The notes under the pieces are model-generated. The model saw only the letters and a program-made list of their open reading frames with translations. It had not been told where the DNA came from and did not search any database. Of a stretch of DNA of 64,000 nucleotides, positions 45,878 to 54,040 are shown piece after piece. Position 1 is the first letter of the stretch. Every line of letters starts with the position of its first letter. The stretch is from Microvirga sesbaniae. Lineage in GTDB: Bacteria > Pseudomonadota > Alphaproteobacteria > Rhizobiales > Beijerinckiaceae. The stretch covers positions 407,555 to 471,554 of the forward strand of contig NZ_JAMXFJ010000003.1 of assembly GCF_025460805.1 (NCBI RefSeq), read 5' to 3'. The translations under genes and the position numbers were made by a program.

Positions 45878-46622
45878 CGACGCTCTCCCCGAGATAGACG
45901 GCTCGAACCCGGGGATCGGTCGAGACCTCCTCGACGCTGCCTTCGGTGAACAGCCCGCCGTTGACCAGGACCGAGATCCGGTCGGCGAAGCTGAAGACCA
46001 GGTCCATGTCGTGCTCGATCAGAAGAACCGACACGTCCCGCGGCAGGGCCGCCACGGTGGCGAGCAGCTCGTGCCGCTCGGCCTCGGGCACGCCGGCGGC
46101 CGGCTCGTCGAGGAGGAGCACCCGTGGCCGGCACGCGAAGGCGACGGCGATCTCCAGGAGCCGCTGCTTGCCATAGGCCAGATTCGCGGTGCGCTCGTCG
46201 AGCACGTCGGTGAGGCGGAAGCGCTCGGCGATCTCGACGATCTCGTCGACGATCTCGCGCTTGCTGCCGATCACGCGCCACCAGTCGTGGCCTCCTCCCA
46301 TGCGCTCCGACACCGCCAGACCGAGCGTTTCGAGCGGCGTCATGGCCGGGAAGAGCTGGTTGATCTGGAACGTGCGGGCGAGACCGCGCTGGACCCGCAG
46401 TTCCGGCCGCAGGCGCGTGATGTCCTGGCCTTCCAGGAGGATCTGCCCGGATGTGGGCGCGAGCACGCCCGTGAGGAGGTTGATGAACGTGGTCTTGCCG
46501 GCGCCGTTCGGCCCGATGAGGGCATGGCGGGCGCCCTGCTCCAGCCTGAACGTCACGTTGTCCGTGGCCACGAGGCCGCCGAAGCGCTTGACGAGGCCTC
46601 TGGTTTCGAGAGCAGCCGCCAT
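45870..46622 (-). CDS. livG: Branched-chain-type ABC transporter ATP-binding protein LivG
   Basis: ATPase partner of LivF, 250 aa. Walker A IGPNGAGKTT, the typical ARTFQINQLFP Q-loop and Walker B VLLLDEPAAGV. The signature is shifted to ANLAYGKQRLLEIA (LAYGKQ in place of LSGGQ), as in many LivG proteins. The start lies one base after the livM stop; the end overlaps livF. Confidence 0.93.
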   Translation of the reverse strand: MAAALETRGLVKRFGGLVATDNVTFRLEQGARHALIGPNGAGKTTFINLLTGVLAPTSGQILLEGQDITRLRPELRVQRGLARTFQINQLFPAMTPLETLGLAVSERMGGGHDWWRVIGSKREIVDEIVEIAERFRLTDVLDERTANLAYGKQRLLEIAVAFACRPRVLLLDEPAAGVPEAERHELLATVAALPRDVSVLLIEHDMDLVFSFADRISVLVNGGLFTEGSVEEVSTDPRVRAVYLGESVDE

Positions 46623-46623
46623 G

Positions 46624-47667
46624 TCAGACCTCCCGGGCCGTCGTCGTGGGCAGGGGCCGTGCCTTGTCGGTCGCGAGGCCGCGCCGCGACCGCGGCCGCA
46701 GGGCCCGGACCCGGTCGGTCAGCCGCTCGCGCCCTGCCAGCACGAGGAGGACGAGAATCAGGCCGATCCAGAACTGCCAGTATTGCGGCGTCCAGGCGGA
46801 GAGAACGTCCTGAAGCACCTTGAAGAAGACGGCCCCGATGAGCCCGCCATAGAGATAGCCGACGCCACCGATCACCAGCACCAGCATCACGTCGGCGGAG
46901 CGGTGGAAGGCGAGCACGTCGAGGGAAACGAACTGGGTGGTCTGGGCCAGCAGGGCGCCGGCGACGCCGGCATAGGCGGCTGCCAGGGTATAGACCGCCA
47001 CGAGGCGGCGGTTGACCGGGATGCCGACAGCCCTGGCCCGGAGGGGGTTGTCCCGGATCGAGCGCAGCGACAGGCCGTAGGGCGACACGACGATCCGCCG
47101 CGCGATGACGAACAGCACGAAGGTCACCACGAGGCTGTAGGCGTAGGCGACCGTTCCGAAGATGTCGAACTCGAACAGGCCGAGGATCGGCCCCATGGTG
47201 ATGCCCTGGAGCCCGTCGGCGCCGCCGGTGAGCCAGGACATCTGGTTGGCGAGCTCGCCCAGGACGAGGGCGACGCCGAGCGTCACCATGAGCTTGGTCA
47301 GGTCAGAGCCGCGCAGGACGAGGAAGCTGGTGACGAAGCCGAGAATCGCCGCGGCGAGCGCGGCGACGCCCAGGCCGAGCAGAGGATCGCCGATCCCGTT
47401 CTTGGCCAGGATGCCGGCCGCATAGGCGCCGAGCCCGAAGAAGGCTGCGTGGCCCAGGGACACGATGCCGGCATAGCCGAGGATCAGGTCCAGAGACAGG
47501 GCGAACAGGCCGATGATCGCGATCTCGTTGAGGATCAGATGGCGCTCGGGCAGGAAGACCAGGGTGGCGGCCGCCACGAGCCAGAAGGCGACCTCGCCCC
47601 AGCCCCATCGGCCCCTCCGGCCCAGGGCCGCCCTTACGTTATCGGCAGTGTCGGACTGCATCGGCAT
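46624..47667 (-). CDS. livM: Branched-chain-type ABC transporter permease LivM
   Basis: Inner-membrane permease with about eight to ten hydrophobic helices; the family motif GYAGIVSLGHAAFFGLGAY is present. The ATG at 47667 (MPMQSDTADN) is preceded by AGGAAA; the earlier ATG at 47691 would overlap livH. It has a basic C-terminal tail. Confidence 0.92.
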   Translation of the reverse strand: MPMQSDTADNVRAALGRRGRWGWGEVAFWLVAAATLVFLPERHLILNEIAIIGLFALSLDLILGYAGIVSLGHAAFFGLGAYAAGILAKNGIGDPLLGLGVAALAAAILGFVTSFLVLRGSDLTKLMVTLGVALVLGELANQMSWLTGGADGLQGITMGPILGLFEFDIFGTVAYAYSLVVTFVLFVIARRIVVSPYGLSLRSIRDNPLRARAVGIPVNRRLVAVYTLAAAYAGVAGALLAQTTQFVSLDVLAFHRSADVMLVLVIGGVGYLYGGLIGAVFFKVLQDVLSAWTPQYWQFWIGLILVLLVLAGRERLTDRVRALRPRSRRGLATDKARPLPTTTAREV

Positions 47668-47680
47668 GTTTCCTGTCGGT

Positions 47681-48535
47681 TCAGCGCGCACGGGCGAACA
47701 GCCCCTGGGGGCGGAGAACGAGAACGACGATCATGAGCGTGTAGATGACGAAGGCGCCCAGGCTCGGCACGTAGTACTTCCCGGCCACGTCGGCGATCCC
47801 GAGCAGCAGGGAGGCCAGGAAAGGTCCGGTGATGCTCGTCGTCCCGCCGACGGTCACGACGATCAGGAAGTAGATCATGAACTTGAGCGGGAACGTGGGA
47901 TCGAGCCCCAGGATCTCGGCCCCCAGGGCGCCGCCCAGGCCCGCGAGTCCCGACCCGACCGCGAACGTGGCGGCGAAGATCACGCTCACGTTGATGCCGA
48001 GTCCGCGGGCGACGCGCGGATCGTCCACGGCGGCCCTCAGGCGGCTGCCGAACCGGGTCTTCGTGAGGATGAACTGGAGGGCCACCACCAGGACACCGCA
48101 TACGGCGATGATGAAGCTGCGGTACAGCCCGACCTGGATCCCCAGGATCTCGACGCGCCCCTGAAGCCAGGTGGGGATGCGGATCATCTGCTGCTGCGAG
48201 CCCATGGCGTAATCGACCGCGGCCACCGCCATGAAGACGAGGCCGATGGAGAACAGGACCTGATCGAGATGGCTGCGCGTGTAGAGCTGCTTGTAGAGGG
48301 TCCGCTCGAGCACGAGGCCCGCGAGAGCCGGCACGAGGAAGGCCAGCGGCAGCGTCAGGAGGAACGGCACCCCGTAGCGGTTCATCAGGACGGCCGTGAC
48401 GTAGCCGCCCGCCATGGCGAACGCCCCGTGCGCCAGGTTGACGAAGTTCATCAGCCCGAGGGTCACGGCGAGCCCGCAGGCCAGCACGAACAGCAGCATG
48501 CCGTAGGCGATACCGTCAAAGAGGATGGTCAGCAC
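47681..48535 (-). CDS. livH: Branched-chain-type ABC transporter permease LivH
   Basis: Inner-membrane permease of 284 aa, with the family motif GLMNFVNLAHGAFAMAGGYV and multiple hydrophobic helices. The start codon is GTG (48535) with GGAGAG five bases upstream. It follows the binding-protein gene after a stable hairpin that may set the binding-protein to permease ratio. Confidence 0.93.
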   Translation of the reverse strand: MLTILFDGIAYGMLLFVLACGLAVTLGLMNFVNLAHGAFAMAGGYVTAVLMNRYGVPFLLTLPLAFLVPALAGLVLERTLYKQLYTRSHLDQVLFSIGLVFMAVAAVDYAMGSQQQMIRIPTWLQGRVEILGIQVGLYRSFIIAVCGVLVVALQFILTKTRFGSRLRAAVDDPRVARGLGINVSVIFAATFAVGSGLAGLGGALGAEILGLDPTFPLKFMIYFLIVVTVGGTTSITGPFLASLLLGIADVAGKYYVPSLGAFVIYTLMIVVLVLRPQGLFARAR

Positions 48536-48556
48536 CGGTCTCTCCAGGGAACGTGA

Positions 48557-48586
48557 GGCAGGCGCCGCCGCGAGGAGGCGCCTGCC
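48557..48586 (-). promoter_or_regulatory. Intercistronic hairpin between binding protein and permease
   Basis: ggcaggcgcc (48557-48566) pairs with ggcgcctgcc (48577-48586) around a 10-base loop. No U-tract follows. Such hairpins after binding-protein genes commonly protect the upstream mRNA and lower expression of the downstream permease genes. Confidence 0.55.
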
Positions 48587-48593
48587 ACGATGA

Positions 48594-49757
48594 TCAGTTG
48601 GACTTGGCGGCCTTCACCGGGTCCTTGACGTTCGGGATCGTGGCGAACTCCACGTTGTAGAGCTCGCCATCCCGGCGCTCGACCTTGCGCACATAGATGT
48701 TCTGGACGATGTCGCGGGTCTGCGGGTCGATGGAGACCGGACCGCGCGGGCTCGTCCAGCTCATGCCCTTCATGGCGTCGATCAGTGCCTGGCCGCCCTG
48801 CCCGTTGGTCTTCTTCAGGCCCTCGTAGATCAGGTGCATGCCGTCATAGCCGCCCACCGCCATGAAGTTCGGCCGCATGCCGTTGTTGGCCTTCTTGAAA
48901 GCCTCGACGAAGGCCTTGTTCTCCGGGCTGTCGTGGGCGGCGGAATAATGCTGGGTCGTGATCGCGCCGAGCGCCACGTCGCCCATGTTGTTCAGCAGAT
49001 CGTCGTCCGTCACGTCGCCGGGGCCGATCAGCTTGATGCCGCTCTTGTCGAGGCCGCGCTCGACGAACTGCTTCATGAACTGCGCGCCGATGCCGGAGGG
49101 CACGAACACGAAGAGCGCATCGGGTTTCGCGTCCGCCACCTTCTGCAGGAAGGGCGAGAAGTCCGGGTTGGCGAGCGGAACCCGCAGGTTCTCCACCTGT
49201 CCGCCCTTGGCCGTGAACGCCGAGGTGAAGGCCTTCTCGGCGTCGATGCCCGGCCCGTAGTCCGACACCAGGGTCGCGACCTTCTTGATGCCGTTCTGGG
49301 CGGCCCACTCGGCCATGGGCACCGTGGCCTGCGGCAGGGTGAAGCTCGTGCGCACGATATAGGGCGAGGCCTCGGTGATGGTCGCCGTGGCCGCCGCCAT
49401 CACGACGGCCGGCACCTTCGCCTGGGTGGCGAGCGGCGCCGGCGCGAGGGCGAGCGGGGTCAGGCCGAAGCCCGCCATGACGGCGATCTTGTCGTTGACG
49501 ATGAGCTCCTGCGCGAGCCGCTTGGTGACGTCGGCCGTGCCGGTGTCATCCTTGACGATGAGCTGGATCTTCTTGCCCGCCACCGTGTCGCCGTTCTGCT
49601 GCATGTAGAGCTTCGCGGCCGCCTCGATCTGCCGCCCCGTCGACGCGAAGGGCCCGGTCATCGGCAGGATCAGGCCGATCTTCAAGGGCTCCTGAGCCGA
49701 TGCCGCCCCGGTCAGGGCCAGCATGGCGGCGGCCCCCAGGAATGTGCGTCTCAACAT
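48594..49757 (-). CDS. ABC transporter substrate-binding protein, copy 1
   Basis: Periplasmic Leu/Ile/Val-type (PBP1 fold) binding protein, 387 aa. A signal peptide ends near GAASAQEPL. The mature start LKIGLILPMTGPFASTGRQI is typical. The ribosome-binding site is GAGGAAAC. It is followed directly by livHMGF, so it is the cognate binding protein. Its C-terminal ~120 residues are nearly identical to those of the second copy at 52768-53943. Confidence 0.92.
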   Translation of the reverse strand: MLRRTFLGAAAMLALTGAASAQEPLKIGLILPMTGPFASTGRQIEAAAKLYMQQNGDTVAGKKIQLIVKDDTGTADVTKRLAQELIVNDKIAVMAGFGLTPLALAPAPLATQAKVPAVVMAAATATITEASPYIVRTSFTLPQATVPMAEWAAQNGIKKVATLVSDYGPGIDAEKAFTSAFTAKGGQVENLRVPLANPDFSPFLQKVADAKPDALFVFVPSGIGAQFMKQFVERGLDKSGIKLIGPGDVTDDDLLNNMGDVALGAITTQHYSAAHDSPENKAFVEAFKKANNGMRPNFMAVGGYDGMHLIYEGLKKTNGQGGQALIDAMKGMSWTSPRGPVSIDPQTRDIVQNIYVRKVERRDGELYNVEFATIPNVKDPVKAAKSN

Positions 49758-49788
49758 GTTTCCTCACTCCCTCTTCGGCTTTTTGCCG

Positions 49789-50544
49789 TTAGGCGCGGAT
49801 GCGCCGTTTGATGAGCGCAGAACCCGGCACAAGGTCCATGTCCCTCTGGTTTGTCAGCGCTCGTTCCAGATTTCGGTGCGCGATGCGGGCGTGCTCGCGC
49901 ATGATCGCCTCGGCCCGGCTGCCCTCGCGCCGCTCGATGGCCGTCAGGACGCAGCGATGCTGGTCCTGGGCGACGGTCAGGATGTGATGCAGCTCCGGCG
50001 ATCGCGATTGAACGGGCACCAGGGCGCTCGCCGAGGCGAACGGCAGGGCGCTCGCCCGCTCGATCTGCCGCGCCAAGGGCGGAGAATCGGCCATGTCGAT
50101 CAGGATCCGGTGAAACCGGGCGTTCAGTTCGACATATTGCGACAGGTCGATCTCGAGCATCTCGCGGCGGACGACCTCGTCGATCTCATCGAGGCATGCC
50201 GCGGCCTCCAGGAGTTCCGAGCGGCCGACGCCGCGCTCGGCGGCAAGCCGCGCCGCCAGACCTTCCAGCGTTCCGCGGATCTCGATGGAGATGAAGACCT
50301 CCTTCTCGGAGAAGGCCTTCACGGCGAAACCGCCGGACGGAATGGCTTCCAGCAGCCCCTCCTCCTCCAGGCGCACGAGGGCCATCCGGACCGGGGTGCG
50401 CGAGACGCCGAGCCGTTCGACCATTTGCAGCTCGGAGACCCGCTCGCCCGGGTTCAAAGCGCCGCGAAGAACCAGCTCGCGCAGGGCAAGCTGCGCCTTC
50501 ACGGTCTGCGAGAGCGCGCGGTCGCTGGTCTTCTCGATGCTCAT
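49789..50544 (-). CDS. GntR-family (FCD domain) transcriptional regulator
   Basis: A 251-aa regulator. The N-terminal winged HTH (residues 10-75, with VSELQMVERLGVSRTPVRMAL) and a C-terminal FCD helical domain with metal or ligand residues (ELNARFHRILIDMAD, DQHRCVLTAIERRE) fit the VanR/FadR-like group. The start overlaps the stop of the upstream reductase gene as TGATG. It probably represses the operon it lies in; twin CTGTATACAG palindromes in front of the operon are the likely sites. Confidence 0.9.
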   Translation of the reverse strand: MSIEKTSDRALSQTVKAQLALRELVLRGALNPGERVSELQMVERLGVSRTPVRMALVRLEEEGLLEAIPSGGFAVKAFSEKEVFISIEIRGTLEGLAARLAAERGVGRSELLEAAACLDEIDEVVRREMLEIDLSQYVELNARFHRILIDMADSPPLARQIERASALPFASASALVPVQSRSPELHHILTVAQDQHRCVLTAIERREGSRAEAIMREHARIAHRNLERALTNQRDMDLVPGSALIKRRIRA

Positions 50545-51518
50545 CAGGCCGCCCTGTCCGCCGTGTCGATGGTGATGGTGCCGCCTGCGACCCGCGACAC
50601 GCAGGTGCAGAGCTTGGCGTTCGCGGCCTTCTCCTCGTCGCTGAAGAACACGTCGCGGTGATCGACGATGCCGTCCACCTCCAGGATGGAGAGCGCGCAG
50701 AGCCCGCATTCGCCGCGCCGGCAATCGGAAATCATGGCGACCCCGGCCGTCTCGAGCGCATCCAGCATGGTCTTGTTCTGCGGGACGTCGACCACGAGGT
50801 TCAGGCGCGGGATGTTGACCTTGAAGGGCTGCGAGGCGAAGCGCCCGCTGTTGCCGAAGGTCTCGAAGCGCAGCTGATCGACGGGACGTCCGCTCAGCTG
50901 CCAGGCGCGCTTGGCCGCCTCCAGCAGGCCGATGGGCCCGCAGACATAAAGCTCGCCGCCGGGTGCGAGCCGGGCAATCTCGGAATCGAGATCCACCCTG
51001 CCCCCGTCCGTATCGACGAACAGGTGCAGCCGGTCGCCGATCCGCGCGCGCAGCTCGTCGGCAAGCGCCGCGTCCTCCCGGCGCCGGCAGGCGTAGAGCA
51101 CCCGGAAATTCGCATCGATGTCCGCGAGCGCCATCGCCATGGTGAAGATCGGCGTGATGCCGATGCCCCCGGCGAGAAGGAGGTATTCCGGCCGGCCCCG
51201 GCCGAGATCGAAGTGATTGCCCGGAGTCGAAATGGTGAGCCGGGCGCCAGGCTCGAGGCTCCACATATAGGCCGAGCCGCCCCGGCTGTCGCCGAGGAGT
51301 TTGACCGCGATCCGGTAGAGGCCGTCCGCGCACGGTCCTACGATCGAATAGGACCGCACGTCCGGACGCTCGCCGATCTGCACCGTCACGTTGATGTGGC
51401 TGCCGGGCGTCGGGGCGACGAAGTCTCCCGAGGGCTCGATCTCGAAGAGTCGGATGTCGGGGGAGAGATCCCGCGTCCGGAGCAGCTTCGCGGCGCGCCA
51501 TTCGATTTGCTCGGCCAT
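50544..51518 (-). CDS. Oxygenase reductase, VanB/phthalate dioxygenase reductase type
   Basis: Electron-transfer partner of the adjacent Rieske oxygenase, 324 aa. The FMN-binding domain has RSYSIVG. The NAD domain has LLAGGIGITPIFTMA and LYVCGPIGLLEA. The C-terminal plant-type 2Fe-2S domain has CRRGECGLC plus a distal Cys (LCTCVSR). The ATG at 51518 lies eight bases downstream of the Rieske stop. Confidence 0.92.
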   Translation of the reverse strand: MAEQIEWRAAKLLRTRDLSPDIRLFEIEPSGDFVAPTPGSHINVTVQIGERPDVRSYSIVGPCADGLYRIAVKLLGDSRGGSAYMWSLEPGARLTISTPGNHFDLGRGRPEYLLLAGGIGITPIFTMAMALADIDANFRVLYACRRREDAALADELRARIGDRLHLFVDTDGGRVDLDSEIARLAPGGELYVCGPIGLLEAAKRAWQLSGRPVDQLRFETFGNSGRFASQPFKVNIPRLNLVVDVPQNKTMLDALETAGVAMISDCRRGECGLCALSILEVDGIVDHRDVFFSDEEKAANAKLCTCVSRVAGGTITIDTADRAA

Positions 51519-51526
51519 CGTCGGAC

Positions 51527-52609
51527 CTACTCGGCCGCCTGGCTCGGCACATGCGGCTGCGGGCCGTATTCGTCGTCCAGCATCGCGTCGATGAGCTTGC
51601 GCGCCCACAGGGCACCCGCATCGATGTTGAGGTTGTAGAACGGCATCCTGGGGTTCCGGTCGATGGCGACCTGCTGCGCCTCGAGGACTACGTGGTCCTG
51701 GTCGTAGACGCCCTTGCCCTCGTTGACATGCGCCTTGTTGATGTCCCGGGTCAGCTGCTCGTCGTCCGTCCGGAAGGTTCGCACGAAATTCCAGAAATAG
51801 TGGCACGACTTGTCCGACTCGGGCGTGATCGCCGCCAGGAACGCGCCGTTGACGCCCTGCGAGCGATCCCCTTGCGGAGCGCCCGTTCCGGTGACGGCGA
51901 CGCCCACGTCGCCGACCACGATGGACGGCGCCTGGAAATAGATGATCTGCCACCGGTCCACATGCTCGCCCGGCCGGCCGAGCTGCCGGGCCCAGAAGGG
52001 CGGCGGCTCGATGCCGATCATCCAGCGCGTCACCGTGGCGGTGCGGTCGGTATGGGTCACGTCGAACGGCGCGCTGGTGATCGCCTCGTCGCCGATGCTG
52101 CCCGCGTGCACATAGGTCTCGTGCGTCAGGTCCATCAGGTTGTCGATCACGAGGCGGTAGTCGCATTTCAGGCTGTAGAAGGTGCCGCCCTCGCCGACCC
52201 AGTCGGCGCCGTCGTTCCAGTGGAAGTCCGGGATCTTCGCAGGGTCCGCCAGCGCGGGATCGCCAGGCCAGATCCATACGAGGCGATGGCGCTCGGCCAC
52301 GGGATAGGAGCGCACGCAGGCCGACGGGTTGATGGTCTTCTGCGCCGGCATGTAGGTGCACCGGCCGGCGGAGTTGAAGACGAGGCCGTGATAGCCGCAG
52401 ATCACCTGATCGCCTTCGAGGCGCCCCATCGAAAGCGGCAGCAGGCGATGCCAGCATGCGTCCTCGAGGGCGACGACCTGGCCGTCCGTGCGGCGGTAGA
52501 GAACCACGTCCCTGTCGCAGATCGTCCGGGCCGCGAGTTCGTGCCTGATCTCGTGGCCCCAGGCTGCGGCGTACCACGCGTTGAGGGGATAAGCCTTGGC
52601 GTGCGTCAT
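51527..52609 (-). CDS. Rieske oxygenase, vanillate O-demethylase (VanA) type
   Basis: Terminal oxygenase, 360 aa. Rieske cluster ligands are CWH (DACWHRLLPLSMG) and CGYH (VICGYHGLVF); the first motif has Trp where CPH is usual. Mononuclear-iron ligands are in NLMDLTHETYVH. The family includes vanillate, dicamba and related O-demethylases and other aromatic oxygenases, so the exact substrate is open. First gene of the long leftward operon, behind two operator-like palindromes. Confidence 0.88.
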   Translation of the reverse strand: MTHAKAYPLNAWYAAAWGHEIRHELAARTICDRDVVLYRRTDGQVVALEDACWHRLLPLSMGRLEGDQVICGYHGLVFNSAGRCTYMPAQKTINPSACVRSYPVAERHRLVWIWPGDPALADPAKIPDFHWNDGADWVGEGGTFYSLKCDYRLVIDNLMDLTHETYVHAGSIGDEAITSAPFDVTHTDRTATVTRWMIGIEPPPFWARQLGRPGEHVDRWQIIYFQAPSIVVGDVGVAVTGTGAPQGDRSQGVNGAFLAAITPESDKSCHYFWNFVRTFRTDDEQLTRDINKAHVNEGKGVYDQDHVVLEAQQVAIDRNPRMPFYNLNIDAGALWARKLIDAMLDDEYGPQPHVPSQAAE

Positions 52610-52628
52610 CCGTTTTCTCCCTGAGCAG

Positions 52629-52640
52629 ACTGTATACAGT
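52629..52640. promoter_or_regulatory. Operator-like palindrome 1
   Basis: actgtatacagt is a perfect 12-bp palindrome, 20 nt upstream of the Rieske start. Its core ctgtatacag recurs exactly at 52715-52724. Likely binding site of the operon's GntR regulator (inference from symmetry, duplication and position). Confidence 0.6.
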
Positions 52641-52714
52641 TAACGCGCTACAGCAACTATACTTGCGGCTAATACCGGCGGTTATGGCTGAAAACCGGCC
52701 GAGATGATCTGGAC

Positions 52715-52724
52715 CTGTATACAG
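52715..52724. promoter_or_regulatory. Operator-like palindrome 2
   Basis: Second exact copy of ctgtatacag. Its centre is 85 bp from the first, about eight helical turns, which would allow looping between two bound regulators. It directly abuts the terminator of the second binding-protein gene. Confidence 0.6.
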
Positions 52725-52753
52725 AAAAAAGCGCCATCTTGCGATGGCGCTTT
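52725..52753 (-). terminator. Rho-independent terminator after the second binding-protein gene
   Basis: aaagcgccatc/gatggcgcttt, an 11-bp perfect stem with loop ttgc (52728-52753). Read leftward it ends in a run of T residues. It separates the second binding-protein unit from the Rieske operon. Confidence 0.85.
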
Positions 52754-52767
52754 CGGCCGGCGTGGTC

Positions 52768-53943
52768 TCAGTTGGACTTGGCGGCCTTCACCGGGTCCTT
52801 GACGTTCGGGATCGTGGCGAACTCCACGTTGTAGAGCTCGCCGTCCTTCCGCTCGACCTTGCGGATATAGACGTTCTGGACGATGTCGCGGGTCTGCGGG
52901 TCGATGGAGACCGGGCCGCGCGGGCTCGTCCAGCTCATCCCCTTCATGGCGTCGATCAGAGCCTGGCCGCCCTGCCCGTTGGTCTTCTTCAGGCCCTCGT
53001 AGATCAGGTGCATGCCGTCATAGCCGCCCACCGCCATGAAGTTCGGCCGCATGCCGTTGTTGGCCTTCTTGAAAGCCTCCACGAAGGCCTTGTTCTCCGG
53101 GCTGTCGTGGGCGGCGGAGTAGTGGTGCGCGGTGACGGCACCCAGGGCGACGTCGCCGATGTTGTTGAGAAGATCGTCGTCCGTGACGCTGCCTTCCGCC
53201 AGGAAACGGATCCCGCTCTTGTCGAGGCCGCGCTCCACGAACTGCTTCATGAACTGCGCGCCGACGCCGGAGGGCACGAAGGCCAGGAGGGCATCGGGCT
53301 TCGCGTCCGCCACCTTCTGCAGGAAGGGCGAGAAGTCCGGGTTGGCGAGCGGAACCCGCAGGTTCTCCACCTGCCCGCCGGCCTTGGTGAAGGTTTCCGT
53401 GAAGGCCTTTTCCACATCGATGCCGGGGCCGTAATCCGACACGATGGTGACCACCCGCTTGAGGCCCTCCTTCGCGGCCCATTCGGCGAGCGGCACGGTC
53501 ACCTGCGCGGCCGTGAAGCTCGAGCGCACGATATAGGGCGACTGCTCGGGAATGATCGACGTGGCGGCGGCCATCACCACCTCGGGCACCTTCGCCTGGG
53601 TGGCGAGCGGCGCGGTCGCAAGCGCCAGCGGCGTCAGGCCGAACCCCGCGAGCACTGCCGCCTTGTCCTGCACGATGAGCTCCTGGGCGAGACGCTTGGT
53701 GACGTCGGCCGTGCCGGTGTCGTCCTTGACGATGAGCTGGATCTTCTTGCCCGCCACCGTGTCGCCGTTCTGCTGCATGTAGAGCTTGGCGGCCGCCTCG
53801 ATCTGCCGCCCCGTCGACGCGAAGGGCCCGGTCATCGGCAGGATCAGGCCGATCTTCAGGGGCTCCTGGGCCGATGCCGCCCCGGTCAGGGCCAGCATGG
53901 CGGCCGCGATCCCTGCGGCGCTGATGAAAGTCCGTCGTAGCAT
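52768..53943 (-). CDS. ABC transporter substrate-binding protein, copy 2
   Basis: Paralogue of the binding protein at 48594-49757, 391 aa, signal peptide MLRRTFISAAGIAAAMLALT. The start at 53943 has GGAGGAAGGA upstream. The longest differences fall in the central ligand-binding part (for example VTVPLAEWAAKEGLKRVV against VPMAEWAAQNGIKKVATL). The C-terminal part is almost identical in protein and DNA. It has no permease genes of its own and probably feeds the same LivHMGF with a different ligand. Confidence 0.92.
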   Translation of the reverse strand: MLRRTFISAAGIAAAMLALTGAASAQEPLKIGLILPMTGPFASTGRQIEAAAKLYMQQNGDTVAGKKIQLIVKDDTGTADVTKRLAQELIVQDKAAVLAGFGLTPLALATAPLATQAKVPEVVMAAATSIIPEQSPYIVRSSFTAAQVTVPLAEWAAKEGLKRVVTIVSDYGPGIDVEKAFTETFTKAGGQVENLRVPLANPDFSPFLQKVADAKPDALLAFVPSGVGAQFMKQFVERGLDKSGIRFLAEGSVTDDDLLNNIGDVALGAVTAHHYSAAHDSPENKAFVEAFKKANNGMRPNFMAVGGYDGMHLIYEGLKKTNGQGGQALIDAMKGMSWTSPRGPVSIDPQTRDIVQNVYIRKVERKDGELYNVEFATIPNVKDPVKAAKSN

Positions 53944-54040
53944 GTGTCCTTCCTCCCGTTCGACCTTCCCTGGCTCGTCCGTCTGGCGCTTGGCGGCCTT
54001 TTTGGAACCGGAGAAGGTGATCTCTTCGATCGTTGAGCCT

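Noticed and set aside
49789-52577. Large run-on frames (610 and 677 aa) upstream of the GntR and reductase genes
   Set aside because: The true proteins start at 50544 and 51518 with overlapping stop-start codons; upstream parts are shadows of neighbouring genes.
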